Positions 1-12,892 of a stretch of 64,000 nt of DNA are shown here, in pieces. The notes beneath the pieces were generated by a model that searched no databases, was not told where the DNA came from, and saw only the letters and a program-made list of their open reading frames with translations. This DNA comes from Cenococcum geophilum 1.58. Lineage: Eukaryota > Ascomycota > Dothideomycetes > Gloniales > Gloniaceae. Each line of letters opens with the position of its first letter. Position 1 is the stretch's first letter. The stretch covers positions 1,640,771 through 1,704,770 of the forward strand of contig KV748204.1 of NCBI GenBank assembly GCA_001692895.1, read 5' to 3'. The position numbers and the translations under genes are program-made.

Positions 1-3000
1 GTTTTACAACCTTTTAGGTCCATATACTCTTTTATAGCTATAGCTAGAAACTTTACCCTATATTAGTGTTTTAGAAGCTTCTTCTAGCTCTTATACAGAG
101 GTAGTAGCTTATTATAATAATTTTTCCTATAATATTTTAGGCCTATATAAGGCCGTCTAAAGTACTTTATAGCTATTTACTTCCTTAAGGTAAGTTAGAT
201 AAACTAAGTATCGTTTAGGTAGCCTCCTTAATTATTTACCTTTTATAATATTAGCTTCCTTAATAGCTGCGCCATTATCGTCCTATAAGTTATCCTTTAT
301 AGGTACGTATTTATAACACGGTTGTTAATAGGTAGAGGGAGCTAAGGAGCTTAAGGATCTTTTAATAGGAATTAATTAAGGTTCTAGCGTTTTATCTAGG
401 GTAGAAAGGGTAGGTAGGAAATTGTCCTTTAAGGTTTATAGGCTTATTACATTATTATCTTAGTTAGTTACTTAATTCTAATTTCTACTAAAATCCGCCT
501 ATTAATTTCCACTGTTATCTACTTAAATCTTATTTAAAGTCTTATTATCCTTATTTAATATTTTATTAAGCTCTTTTTAAAATATCCTATTAATATATAA
601 CACGTTAATTACCTCCAAAATTTAATTAGCGCGTTTTTAGAGTAGATTTGTAAGATTTAGCTAACTATTGTTATAGAGCAACTGCTTATTAAATGTTATA
701 TCTCTTATTTAAATTACTTTTTTTTACTAGGTATATAGACCCTAAAGAAATTCGTTAACTAGTACTTAACTAGGTATCTAATATAAGCTTTTAGCTTAAG
801 CTTTTAAGTATATAAAAGGTTATATTTAAATAGGTAAGCTCTATAGCTATATACACGTAGATAGGCTATATTTAGCTTTAATGGTAAAAGCCCTAGTACT
901 AACTAAAGCTTCTTAAAAGGTGTTATCTAGCTAAGCTAAGAATTTAGTGTCTAATTAATTAAGTACGTTATAGCTCTAATAATCTCTAATTAGAGCTCTT
1001 CTAGTAATTAAGCTTTAATTTATATATAATAAGACTTAATAATAATTGCCCCTTTAGAACGTTTAGTAGAACTATTCTAAGACTTTATATATGGAGCTAA
1101 GTGCTCTACCGTAATTCCTTTTTAGGTTATCTAACTATAGAAGTTGCCACTAAGGGAGGTCTTGCTATTAACTCGGATAACCCTAATCTTTTAATTATAT
1201 TAACGCTTTACCCTATTTAAATATTGGATAATTATTTACGTTAATAATCACTTATAGGCGAAGGTCTCTACCATATTTATCTATAAGAATTTATTAAAGA
1301 AATATATTGTTTAGATATAATCGTTATACGTCACGATTTTTAGAAATAAGCTAATCTACACTTAGTAGAAGGGCCTTATTACTTTATTAGTAGGTATTCT
1401 TTTTAATACGATTTTATAAGCCTTGCTAATAGTATAAGATTTATAGTTAATTATTACTAGTCCTTAAAGCTTCGTACTACCTACCTTCTAGAGTAGATAC
1501 TTAATTATATTGGGTCCTATATAATCCAGTTTCTTATACTAAAGCCTTCCTACTACTTCTTAATTAGGTAGAGGGTCTCGCGATTAGATTATAAATAAGG
1601 CTTTTAGCTTATTATACCTAAGGGTTAATTGGTTATAATAGTACTTATAATATACGAACGGTTAATTATAACCCTTTTTATATAGTACGTTCTTCTTATT
1701 ATCCCACTATATATTCTTATTATTAAACTTCTTTAAGTAGGCTAAATTTATATAAAAGGCTATTATATATACTATGTTAGTTAAAAAGATCTTCTTAAGA
1801 CCTAATGGCGTCTAGATAGTAATTACTGCTATCCCTATACCCTTAACTAGATCTATACCCATTCTAGTATATATAAAGTTATTACTTAGTTAAAGCTTAT
1901 TAACGAATCTTAATTAATTGTTAATAACGTATATTATAGTTCTATTATTAAGAATTACGCTATTATATAGCTTATAGTTAGTACCTACTTTATAGGCGCC
2001 TATTTAGTATATAGTAAAGGAACTGTTATCTTCCCCCCAATTTCCGTCTAGGCTCTATATAGCTTCCTTTTATAAAGCTTCCTTATCTAAGGCCTACTAC
2101 CTTATCTTTTAAATTTTTAACTTGGTCTAATCTAAAGCATTTATAATTTTTTCCTTAATATTTATAGCCGTAGCTTTATTTAATTTCTAGTTCTTTAATT
2201 AAACCGATTTATTAATATAAGGATAGTTCTAAAACTAGTAAATAGCTCCGCAGTAGCATAATAGGGCGTCTTTCTTCTATAACGCCTTAAATGGTATAAT
2301 CTTAGGAGCCTTGTCCTTAGGAGCCTTAGGAGCTTTATTCTTGCGAGCTCTATTAATTAACTCGCCCTAGAAACCTACTATATTAGTATTAAGCTAATTT
2401 CTTCTCTTCTAGGCAGTTTTTAGTTATTAATAGTTCTAATATATTTTAACTAGTTAATATATAGATATTATATAATCATTAGCCTAGTCGTATTTATTAA
2501 ATTTAACCCTCTACGTTAAGGCCTAATTTAGTAATACTAGCTTTACCACTATTAGAAAGTCTCTAATTACTTAGTCGCCGTATACGTTTAGCAGGTTAAT
2601 CTTCTAACAGTCGTTATACGTTTTCTCCTACTGCTATAACCAGGCCTCGAAGTTTTAGTTCTTTAGGCCCTTTTTAACCTTAGTGTATTAAGTAGATAGG
2701 TAGAGCTAATATGCTGTATTAGTAGGGGCAACCCTCTCCTTAAGAGCTACTAGTATATTGTATACCGAGTTAATACCTAGTATATAAGTGTTAAGGTTCC
2801 TGGCCACTATACTAGTAATATAGCTTTATAGGGAAGTTAAAGCTACTTTCTACTTTTTATATTCCTTCTTTACTATCTTATACCTCTTATAGAGAATTTA
2901 AAACTCGTCTTTTTTATCCTTAAAGAGAGCTGCATATAAGGTTATTTCTAGCTTTATATCTTAAGGCCTAGAAAAGACTAGTTTAAGTAATTAGGGCAAC

Positions 3001-3130
3001 TAACCCCATTTAGTTAAGGAGTTAATGTATTTTTATACGTCTTCTGTTCGGGCTTAAAGCCTAATTAGGTTAATCCATTCGTCTTAATTAGCTTAGTTAG
3101 GTTAAGAAGTTATATTATAAGGTGCTTATA
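1..3130 (-). pseudogene. RIP-degraded Ty1/copia retrotransposon, gag-integrase part
   Basis: Read on the minus strand, the frame starting near 3130 gives a decayed copia-type Gag (UBN2-like, about 3.1-2.45 kb), with phrases such as ARNLNTYILGINSVYN and NFEAWL. A weak zinc-knuckle-like stretch lies near 2.22-2.27 kb. A GAG-pre-integrase-like stretch lies near 1.55-1.7 kb, and the integrase tail resembling GITVEHLAPY near 1.0-1.3 kb. Gag before integrase, with reverse transcriptase expected to the left, is the Ty1/copia order; RT itself was not identified. Stops are TAA/TAG at positions where Gln, Arg or Trp would fit, so the copy is dead. It continues past the left window edge and its LTRs were not resolved. 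Confidence 0.7.
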
Positions 3131-3619
3131 AAGACAAATAAAGGATTTAATAGTAAACAGCAATTTAATAAGGGGTAGAATCAATTAAATTAATTAATTT
3201 AATTAGCTAAATAGGTGCAATATAGCAAGTCACCCAGGCTTATAACTATCGATCAGTAGTCCGTGCACTAATAAGTAAGTAAGGAATAAGGACTCTGTCT
3301 ATTAAATGTGGCTCTATAGCCTCTATATATACATAAGGAAGAAAGGGTAGTAGACTACGTCGGTGACCAAGTTGTTAACCGAGTCGCTGACCAAGACAGT
3401 AGTAAGGCGGTGGTAAGGAAACCCAATAAATACTCTATAGGCCAACCACGGTTTACTTGCGTAGGGCAGTGCCACCAATAGAGCTTAGAAGGTTAAACGT
3501 CCTTAAAGAAATATAGCTACCCTAAAGGCTATCCGATTGCTATTCAATGGCCATCTAAAGAACTAACGGCTAGCTTCTAAAGCTATAGCTACTACTATGC
3601 TCTTCTAAGGTCAAATATA
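3131..3619. other. Non-coding leader region of the copia element
   Basis: No gene is visible. The stretch lies upstream of the minus-strand copia Gag, where its leader and 5' LTR would be expected. It is less TA-rich than its surroundings and holds no open frame of note. I could not fix LTR ends (TG...CA with a TSD). Confidence 0.3.
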
Positions 3620-3964
3620 ACCCTAAGCTTCAGCTCAAAGATCCTATGTAGTTTTGTAAGCTACGGCTTACCTAAGAGCTTCGGCTTAGAGATCCTTGCG
3701 ATCTTATAAGCTGCGGCTTACCTTAAGAGCTACAGCTCGCCTAAGGGTTACGGCCCGACCCAGAGACTCTCCGGTTGTTAGATATAGGGCTATTAAGACC
3801 TAATCACAGGCGATTGTCTCTTAGAGCTACGGCCCGCCTTAGAGCTATAGCTTGTCTAAGAGCTACGGCTTATTAAGATCGTAGGTGGTCTTATAAGCTA
3901 CTACTTACTTTAAGAGCTACGGCTCTTAGATTATTCGCGATCGCTTAAGGGCTACAGCCCGACC
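3620..3964. repeat. Short interspersed repeat rich in AAGCTACGGCTTA-like units
   Basis: About ten imperfect copies of a motif of the form (T)AAGAGCTACGGCTTA occur, alternating with 'agatccttgcgatctt'-like stretches and 'cccgacccagagactctccgg'-like stretches. The same vocabulary resumes after the chromovirus (12893-12970), so one repeat block was split by that insertion. Function unknown. Confidence 0.55.
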
Positions 3965-3969
3965 CGGAG
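3965..3969. repeat. Target-site duplication CGGAG (left)
   Basis: CGGAG immediately precedes the left LTR and is repeated exactly at 12888-12892 after the right LTR, as expected for a 5-bp LTR-retrotransposon duplication. Confidence 0.85.
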
Positions 3970-4186
3970 TGTAAGGGGATTTTATAGATAGGGGGCTATA
4001 AGGACACGATTGTGGAATAGAATAGATTGGTAAAAGAGATAAATCCTTAAGGAGGTAAGGCCTCTGGGATTGTAGAGACTATATACTACGGGTACGTGCC
4101 TCCGGTATATAACCGGCAACTATCTAAGGGGCGTTTAGGGGTTGTCCTAAGGGCAACCCAAGGTGTCCACAATAATATCCCTTACA
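3970..4186 (-). repeat. LTR (3' LTR of the chromovirus)
   Basis: The 217-bp repeat begins TGTAAGGG and ends CCCTTACA, an 8-bp terminal inverted repeat with TG...CA ends. It matches 12671-12887 in length and sequence apart from mostly C/T and G/A differences. Confidence 0.85.
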
Positions 4187-4206
4187 TTGCCCCCCCCCCT
4201 TCTTAC
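4187..4206 (-). other. Polypurine tract beside the 3' LTR
   Basis: Plus-strand run of C with TTCTT, so on the minus strand AAGAAGGGGGGGG directly before the LTR. This is the position of the plus-strand primer in Ty3/gypsy elements and supports the orientation. Confidence 0.6.
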
Positions 4207-5334
4207 GGTCAGCCCCCAATCGCCATTACTTTATAGTAGGGAGATTATAAGGGCTCGTCCCAGAAGAGGTTCGGAGAGATATTAAAGAGGTGTCGGCATA
4301 CCGCTATATATTATCTATCTATCTAACCCCTACTTTAAACTCCTAAAAAACCTTAATAAGGAAAAAACATAACTGGAGAAAAGACGTAAGGATTGCTAAA
4401 AAACCTATCGGAAGCCTTTTAGAAGTATACTAGTAACTACCTAAGCTAATATAGGGATTTTTATACAACTCTGCTTCTAAGCCTTTATACTAGTCTGTAA
4501 TTAATTATAAGTATTATAAGTAATTTAGTATTCTAGTATAGTTCCGTAGAACCTTTTAGTATAGGATTTAACGTACAGAGCCTTAGCTTACCATTATCTT
4601 TAACTACTAAGATATAGTCTATAATTCTTTCTTATAATCCTTTTCTTATAATCCTCTACGTCACTAACACATTACTTCTACATTTACCCTTAGGCTATTA
4701 GATGCGGTTAAGGTATCAATTAGTTAGTTAAAGAGACTTATCTCTTAAGATTTAGTGTATATGCTTTTAAATCTAGTAGTCCTATACTATATATTTAGCG
4801 TAGCTCTACTACCTAGCAAACAGGGACATTTTATAATAGTAATTATAGCTATTATACGATTGTTAAGAACGTCTATAACGTTGTTCTTTAATACTATAGT
4901 ATTATTTTAGGTCTAATTTAACCCATATACATCTTTAATTTAACGTCTTAATTGCCTTCCCCTAGCCGCGTAGTCAGTTTTTATAAGGAAGTAATAGTTA
5001 AATAACTTATACGCGTGTTTCCTTCCTTTTAAATAGCGCTATTGTAATAAAGTTATATCGGTAAAGTTGCGGCTATTTACCAAAAGGGTATTAGAAGGTA
5101 AAGTATAAAGATACCTTACTTATCAAGCTACTTCTTTTCTTAAACACCTTACTTCTCGCCATTAACCGTCGTCCAATTTTGGACGTATCTTTAATATATT
5201 ATTAAGATTTTCTTCTTTTCCATCATTAATTTAATATACCTCTTTATTCTTCTACTAACTGCTCTTCTAAGCAGATTCCACAGCGTATTCTAGCCTTACC
5301 TTTATATATAAAACCCCAACCTCCGCTAACTCGC

Positions 5335-6430
5335 AACTAGTGCTGGTCCTACCTAAATAATTTTACCTATACGTCTTTAAAAGACCAGAAAACTAATGAC
5401 AGGATTCTAGAGGCTTATAATAACGTACTATATTAGATTTAATACCTTTAGTCCTTATAATTAATATATACGTACTAAAAGCGGCAGTTACATTAAGGTA
5501 AGTTTTTCTATCCTTAATAGATTTCCATTGCTAACTTTAAGCTTCAATAGCCTAGGCCTAAGTAGCGACGTTTCTTTAATGTCCTTAACTACTACATCGC
5601 CCAGGCTCTCTCTCATTCCAGTATAAATACTAAACGACTTAGCTAAATTCGAGACTATACCACGGCTATCTACACTGCCCATAATTCCCAGCAAGCTAAC
5701 TAGTAACGCCTAATGCGAGAGTAAGGTTAGTATATTAAGGATAGGGTGCGTAATAGGGGTGATAAAAAGAAGGTCGCTATCTACTACAGAAAGAAGTTCG
5801 CGCATACGCGTTAAGTTTCGAAAGAGCATAACATAATACAGTATTAGGTAGGTTACCCTTTAGATACCTAGCGGATAGGTAACTAACAGTTGCTATAGCG
5901 AGGTCTTGGTGGTTCTAAACTATACTAGCCAGCTAACGTCTCTGTTTATTCTAGGCTTAAGCGTGTCTTTATTAACTATAAGCTTACGCCGCAAGAGCTT
6001 CGTTAGTATTGGTTTAGACCTAATATTAGTATTAAGTGTTTAAGAGTCTTTACTCTAGCTACACCTTATTATCCTACCCCTATTTTTATGCCTACTCGTA
6101 TACCTACTAAGGTATCTAGATCCCATTCTTATTAGCCATCACTTAGTAGCCCGATGGACACTAATTCTACTCCTAATAATAATAAGGCGTAATGGCTTTT
6201 CAAATTAGGCATTTATAGTTTGGACTTTTAGGATTCATTTTTATATATAGTAGCAATTAAGGACCTTAATTAGGTGCTTGGGAAGGCCTTATAAAGCTTT
6301 TAAAAAGGGCTTAGAAGCCCTAGAAATAATATTCCTAGTATAGATTAATAAATAGGAATACAATTCTAGCAAAATGCCCTATCAACTCTATGCTATATAC
6401 GTGAAAAGGCTAAGGACCTATTCTGCCTTA
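5335..6430 (+). pseudogene. Degenerate antisense frame inside the chromovirus 3' region
   Basis: On the plus strand, opposite to pol, one frame reads across about 1.1 kb with protein-like text such as NYYIAQALSHSSINTKRLS, RNRGDKKKVAIYYRKKFAH and SRLKRVFINYKLTPQELR. It is interrupted almost only by TAA/TAG that could derive from Gln, Arg or Trp codons. No stretch matches a family I recognise. It could be an extra ORF carried by the retroelement, an insertion of another element, or a captured host fragment. It lies between the chromodomain end and the 3' LTR. Confidence 0.4.
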
Positions 6431-6599
6431 GGCCGTAGCCCTATCCCTATAGTTTCTAAAGCCTATCCGTTCCATATCCAATTTAACCTATTTACTCTTT
6501 TCGCGAGCTTTCTTTATAGGTCGCAATAACACCGTAGTATTAGAGCGCTTTCTGCGACTTATAGATTATAAACCTTGGTCCCAATATTCTTTTAGAATA

Positions 6600-9500
6600 T
6601 CTTTATAATAATTAAGGTAATCCTCTAGTTTCTATATAGAGTCCTTAGCGGGCCAGCCTAGCCATTTAACTTTAAATTAAAGCTTGTTCTTAACAGACTT
6701 ATAGTATAGTATAGCTTCAACCTCGTACCACTTACCCACCACCTTAGGGTGTTTAATTGGGCCTAAACGGAAGTTCTTTTCTAGTAGTAGTCTATGCTAT
6801 AGCTCTAGTAGGTTTATATAAAACACTAAATATATATAGGCTATAGATAGGGGTAGCTAGAGATAATAGGCTAGCTTACTAATTTATTCCTTAACTTAAA
6901 AGGGACCTAGATATCTTGCATTAAGCTTCTTTAATAGTTAACAGGTCTTAATATTCATTAAACGTAATAAAACCTCATCGCCTACTCCAAAATGCTTATC
7001 CTAGTGCTTGCGGTTATACTAAAGTCTTTACTACTCTTAGGCATCTTATAGGCTCTACTTCGCATTCTTTCATTACTCCTCCTATTCCTAAAGGTATCCT
7101 TATACTCTCTAATAGATATCCTTTAACTTCCCGGTAAGATCCTATAACTAATTATACGGCCTTAGCTAGTAATTATTAGGTATACTATTAAACCCAAATA
7201 GTTAAACGCCATAGGCAATCTAGATTGGTGCATACTTATATAATATATATTGCTTTAAATTATAAGCGTACTCCGCGTACGGAAGTAGCTCGCACCAGTT
7301 ATCTTACTAGTAGTTTAAATACATCCGTAGGTAAGACTTCAGTTCCTAGTTCTAGCATTCTATTTACCCATCTATCTATAAATAGAAAGCCATACTATAC
7401 TAGTAGTCTATCTTTAAATAGAAGCATAGGTCTGACCAGTATTAGCTTATAAAGACACTACCCCTATTAGTAATAATAGAGTGTGGCTAATCTACTTTAA
7501 GAAAGCATTTCTCCTTAATTAGGTTGGTAAGCTCTTATACATTAATCGTCTTATTAATAGGAAGGTATTAAACGTACTTTAAAAACCTATTAATAAGTAT
7601 AAAAACCAAATTATATATTCGTCCTTAGCTATCTTTAGATAGCGGGAGATCCGTAATAAAGTCTATGGCGTAATATCGCTATAGCTTACTAGTGGGGGGA
7701 ACTAATTTAAGTAGACCCTATAGCTTATACCTACGGATCTTATATACTTAACACTTCTCGCAATAGCTAATATACTCCTTTACTTCCTAATTAAGCCTTA
7801 GCCAATAGTATTTACGCTAAAGTAATTCCACTATTTTTACTTAACTATAGTAGCCGCCCAGGGGATTATCGTGATTCTTTATAAGAATCTTCTATTATAG
7901 ATTTACTTCTTATAGCACCCAAACCTTACCACCTTTACGTAGTAGGCCCATTGGGTCCAGTTCCTAATAGTAGCGCCTAGCAGCTTCCTTTCTATTACGT
8001 TTCCAGTCTACTTCCGTATTAAGGATAGCATAAAAAGCGTCCCTCCGTTACACCTCATGGATAAGATCTATTAAACTTTTGGATAGTTTTTAGGTAAAAG
8101 CTATTTTATCCCGTACTACTCTAAGTATAAAACTAAATAATACCATAGATCTTACAACTCTTTAATACGCGTGCGTTAGAAAGGCCGCTACAAGGTTAAA
8201 GTCCTTTAGTTATTACAGGGCTCCGAGTTCCAATTACTCTATAGCTTCGCTATTTATTTAAGGGGATAGCTTAGCAATTAGAAATGGTATATTACTAGGT
8301 TCCAAAAATATATTAGGGACGTCCTGTTTAGGTATATTCGGACCCTTATTAGCAATAGACCAGGTACTAGCCGAAACATCAGTAGAAACTAATAGGGCTT
8401 ACACTACCTAAGACTTAGTGCATAGAGCTATAGGTACTTAAGTATCCTACACCCGGAGCTTATTCTGCAATATAAGAAGTAAGATATCTATTATCTATTT
8501 TCCTTCTCCCGTTTTAAAGCCTTTAGCATAGTCTAGCCGTCGTGACGGTCCATCAGCAGGGTTGTTTTCCCCTAGCTTATATTTAATCTCAAAATCAAAT
8601 TATATAAGCTCCTCTACCTATCTAGCTTATTAAGGTATAAGCTCCTTTATAGTTATAAAGTAGCGTAGATTATAGTGATCTAAGAGTATATAAGTAGTAT
8701 AGCTTGCGTACTTAAGGTAGTGTCGCCACTGTTTAAAGCAGTTAACTATAGCCAGCAGTTCCTTATCGTAGGTATAATACCTAACTTTAAGTCCCTAGAA
8801 TTTTCTATTATAAAATACTACTAGTCTCTAATAGAGCTAGGTAGCGTCCAGATACCTATTAGGTTATAGTAGGATACCAGCAAGGGCAAAATTCAATATA
8901 TTAGTAATTATCATCAATAGCTAATTTAGGTTAAAATGCCGCAGCAATAAAGCTTTTGTAAATTTCGCGTAAAGTTTCCAAAAGGCCTCCTAAACCTTTC
9001 CGGGCTATAACTATAGCTTATACTATTTAGTTAATCCCTTTTTAGTTTTCTTCCTTACCGCCTTTAAGCTTTTTGCTCCTTAGGTTAGGTCTTAGGAAGC
9101 TTCCGCAATATAGTTAGATAAGTATTAGGTAATATTTAAGTAGTTATAAATAAAGCGCCTATAGAAATTAGCAAAGCTTAGGAACACTTAAACATCCTAG
9201 TAGCTCTTTAGCTCCGGCCACTCCTAAATTATCTACACCCTTACTAGGTCTATAACTACACCTATAGGCGTTATAATATACCCCAGGAACTTAACCTGCT
9301 TAGTATTAAAGACATACTTTAACGCCTTAGCGTAGAGGCTTTAATTATCTAAACGTTCCAGCACTTCGCGGACGTGTTGCTCGTATTAATCCTCGTCTTC
9401 TAAGTAAATTAAGATATTATCTAAATAGACGACGTATATACGGTTAACTAGTCCCCCTAAGGCTCTGTAAATATATAATTAGAATATTATAGGCGCATTA

Positions 9501-12300
9501 GCTAGCCCAAAAGGCATCACCAAATACTTAAAGTGGCCGTGTTAGGTCTTAAAAGCGGTCTTCTACTTATCCCCTTCTTTAATACGGAGCCTATAATAGG
9601 CGTCTTATAGATCTAACTTTATAAAGATCTTCGCCCTAAATAGTTAATCTAGCATTTTACTAACTAGTAGTAGTAGGTAACAGTTCTTAATTATAATCTT
9701 ATTAAGACCGCGATAGTTTACGCATAGCCTTATAGTTCCATCTAGTTTTAGGATAAAGAGAATCGGCGCGCCTAACGGCAACTTACTAGGCTAGATCCAT
9801 CCCTTTTCCAGTAAGCTATTAAGGTACTCCCGTAGGATCTTAAGCTCTTTACGCGAAAGGTTATAAATAAGAAGGTTTAGCGGTTACTTACCTTCTTCTA
9901 AATTAATTATATAATTATACTCTAAGTTCTGCAGTAGGACTTTAGCTCTCCTACCTAAAAATACCCTTAGTAAGTCCCTTAGGCCTACTAGAATATTTAA
10001 CAAATTAGGGTCGCGTTTATTCTCTATATTATTATTAGGTAGGTTTTAGAGCTCCCTTAGGATACTTACGGGCAGCGTTATACGCTATAATAGTTGCTCG
10101 TATATAGTTGCCACTATACGTTAAACCGTTTTATATAGTAGCTAATAGAGGGTAAGGAACTCCTTAATGCAGCGTTTGAGGTGCTGTAGTATACTTTTTG
10201 TATATTACTTAAGCCAGAGTAACCTATAGCGGTTAAAGTATCTTATAAGATCCTTAAGATCGCCGCCTCCCTATAATATCTCCGCGACTTATCCGGCAGT
10301 TCCCTATAGGGTTTCCGTTATAAAGGGGTTATTACCTATACTAGGCTCTATACCTATCTTGCTATTAAATAGGGGTTAAATTTAATACTCCTTTAGATAT
10401 AGAGTGTACACTATTTCGCCTGGGGCTATATTCTCTAGGATATCCTTTAGGCTTATTAGTAATATACCCCCTTCTAAATCTTTATCGTTCTACTATTTAA
10501 AGGCTCCCGTCTTAAAGCGTATCTTAAGATCTACTTTTATAAGCTAAGGGTATCTAAGAATAAGGTCGTAACCTATAAAGTTAACCGCTTAGAAGGGTTC
10601 CGGGCCGATTACCTTAGTACGGTTATATATATCGGCCACTAACACTATAAGCTTATAGGTACTATATAGCTTAATCCAATACTTATCTAGAAAGCCTATA
10701 ATAGGTTTCCGCCACCTTTACAATGGGATAAGTTTATACTCTTTTACTAAATTATATTATATAAAATTAATTTCGGCGCCGCTATTATATAGTGCTTAAA
10801 ACTATTATACTTCACCTATAGGGAGTGTTATTTCTAGCTTAACAGTAATACGGAAAGTCTCTTCTTCTATATCTTACCCTAGTTATAACTAAGAGAGGTC
10901 TATAACTAGGGCTTTTCTTTTTTTAGATCGTTAGTGCGGTTATTACCCTACTTATTTTTCCAATAGAATCTGCCTCTAGAGTTTTCTCTTAACTTTTTAG
11001 AGTATTCCTATAAAGGTGCCGGATGGGTATCGGGTTAACCCTAGGAGTCTTTCCCGTTATTTAAGGTTCCTAACTTTAACCCTTTTAAAGTTCTCTTTAA
11101 GAACGGCTTCTTTAAAGGTTAAGTCTGCCCTATATTACTACTAAAGTGCCCGCGCTTTTAGTAACCCCCTAGCTTCTTATTAAAAGAGGTCTAGTTCCTT
11201 ACCGCATCCTTAGCGTTTAGAACCGCTTATTTAAAATCCGTATATACGGTAATCCGTAATAGGGCTTCTACGCGCTTTATTTTATTATAAATTACTAGCT
11301 TAATTCTAGCCTAGATAAATCTAATCTTCTCCTTCTTATAGACGCTGCCGTCCTTGTTTTTAAAGGGCTTTAAATCCATCTATTAAGCATGAGTTTTTAT
11401 AAAGTTTATAAACTGGCGGAAGTCTTAACGGTCCAGCTATGTACTATTCTAGAATTATTCTGCATTGTTATATTATATAACATACGGATCTTAGGTCCAA
11501 CCCTTTAGGAAGGTCTATAGCTATAGCCATATTATAATTTACTCTTTATTAAGTTAATTAAGCGCAATNTNGTTTAGNNATNNGTNTTTAATCTTNCTAA
11601 TAATCCAGNNTATACNCTCTTTNGTATTATCTTATATNATTAGCATCTTAAAGAAGTTATCTACCTCGCGAACCTAATCGTCTAGCTATTAGGCGTTAGG
11701 TTTATAACAAAGTTCTAAACTACTAAAGACCTTAGCCAGTTAGTCTATATCCTTTTTCCGTTTATTATATAGGTGCCTCTCTAAGTCTTCTATACTTCCT
11801 TAGGTAGGTACTAGGTAGCCCCTAGGAAGCCTTTAGCCTTAACTAGGTTATAAAAAAATTTACCTAGCTTAGATTAAACCCTACTAGATATAAATTTACC
11901 CTTAAAGGGTTCTAATATATTTATTAGTAGCTTCCTCCCGCATGGCTTCCGAGAGCCTTACAACAGCTTCCCGATATCTGTTTTAAAGGAGATTAGTATA
12001 GGGCTCTTAACCTTCTAAACTTAGGCCTAGAGAAGCTCCTACTATAGAGGTAGTATTAGCACTAGTGGCTAGTACGGGTTTCCTAATAAGCCTTGGGTCT
12101 TAAGTTAGTATTTAGGTTTAGTTTCCTAAAGGAGTAGGCCTACTTAGCTTATAAGCAGTCTATATACCGCCACTATACTAATTATAGGCCGGTAGTCTTC
12201 TAGGAGGGTTCTAGTTAGGTCCCTAGTTAAACGCGTTAATATATTCCTCTAGCATTTCTGGCTTAGGGGAAGATCTTAGGGTTGCCTTTGGCACTTAATC
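6600..12300 (-). pseudogene. Chromovirus gag-pol (RIP-inactivated)
   Basis: Minus-strand Gag, RT, RNase H, integrase and chromodomain can be traced with frequent TAA/TAG. Landmarks: zinc knuckle near 11.11-11.17 kb, catalytic RT motif with Asn for the second Asp at about 9.40-9.43 kb, integrase core near 7.6 kb, chromodomain 6.86-6.6 kb. The D-to-N change agrees with G-to-A mutation. Open frames longer than 60 codons here on the plus strand (7225-7452, 12316-12588) are antisense shadows. Confidence 0.75.
11569..11638. other. Ambiguous bases (scattered N)
   Basis: About a dozen single or paired Ns are scattered in otherwise called sequence inside the Gag region, which suggests a consensus over unresolved repeat copies rather than a scaffold gap. 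Confidence 0.8.
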
Positions 12301-12670
12301 TTCTAATTAGCCTAGGTGGGGCTAGAGGGGTTCCAGTTACTTTCTAGTAGCGTTATAACCATTATAGAGGGTGTCTGCGTTTTCCTTAACGGTAACTATA
12401 GGTATACGAGAGTCTTCGAGCTCCTAGAGCATCTAGGTATTAGGGCTCGTTCAGCCATCTTGCCTAAAGGGTTATATTATCGCAATCTCTCGCTATTAGA
12501 GGGACCTTCCTGCCTTTACGCGACGGCTTTCCATAAGGTATCCGTAGAGTTTCCGTTTAAGTTATTACGAGATTTTAAAGGAGGATAGTAGTTATAAATA
12601 AAAGATATAAACAAACAATCTGGTCCTTAAAGCCGACTACCCTTCTAAAAAAGAGTAGGAAGGATTTAAA

Positions 12671-12887
12671 TATAAGGGGATCTTATAGACAGGGGGCTAT
12701 AAGAACACAATTGTAGAATAGGATAGATTAGTAAGAGAGACAAATCCTTAAGGAGGTAAGGCCTCTAGGATTGTAGAGACTATATACTACGGGCATATAC
12801 CTCCAGCACGTAACCGGCAACTATCTAAGGGGCGTCTGGGGGTTGTCCTAAGGGCAACCTAAGGTATCCGCAATAATATCCCTTATA
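12671..12887 (-). repeat. LTR (5' LTR of the chromovirus)
   Basis: Starts TATAAGGG and ends CCCTTATA, the RIP-changed forms of TGTAAGGG and CCCTTACA. 217 bp, the same length as the partner at 3970-4186. Confidence 0.85.
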
Positions 12888-12892
12888 CGGAG
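12888..12892. repeat. Target-site duplication CGGAG (right)
   Basis: Exact repeat of 3965-3969. Confidence 0.85.

Larger units (their letters stand above)
3970..12887 (-). mobile_element. Complete RIP-degraded Ty3/gypsy chromovirus, 8.9 kb
   Basis: Two 217-bp LTRs (3970-4186 and 12671-12887) and an exact TSD (CGGAG) bound the element. On the minus strand the order is: Gag with a zinc-knuckle remnant (GHFSSN, about 11.1 kb); RT with a YLDNILIY active-site motif near 9.4 kb (usual family motif YLDDILIY); integrase (FITDLPLSKD near 7.6 kb); and a chromodomain (YEVEAIL...FKVKWLGWP, about 6.6-6.8 kb). RT before integrase plus a C-terminal chromodomain identifies a Ty3/gypsy chromovirus. Many TAA/TAG codons make it inactive. 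A purine-rich tract next to the left LTR fits minus-strand orientation. About 2.3 kb between the chromodomain and the 3' LTR is extra and carries an antisense frame. Confidence 0.88.

Noticed and set aside
12316..12588. 90-codon plus-strand ORF
   Set aside because: Antisense to the decayed Gag of the chromovirus; no domain and no support.
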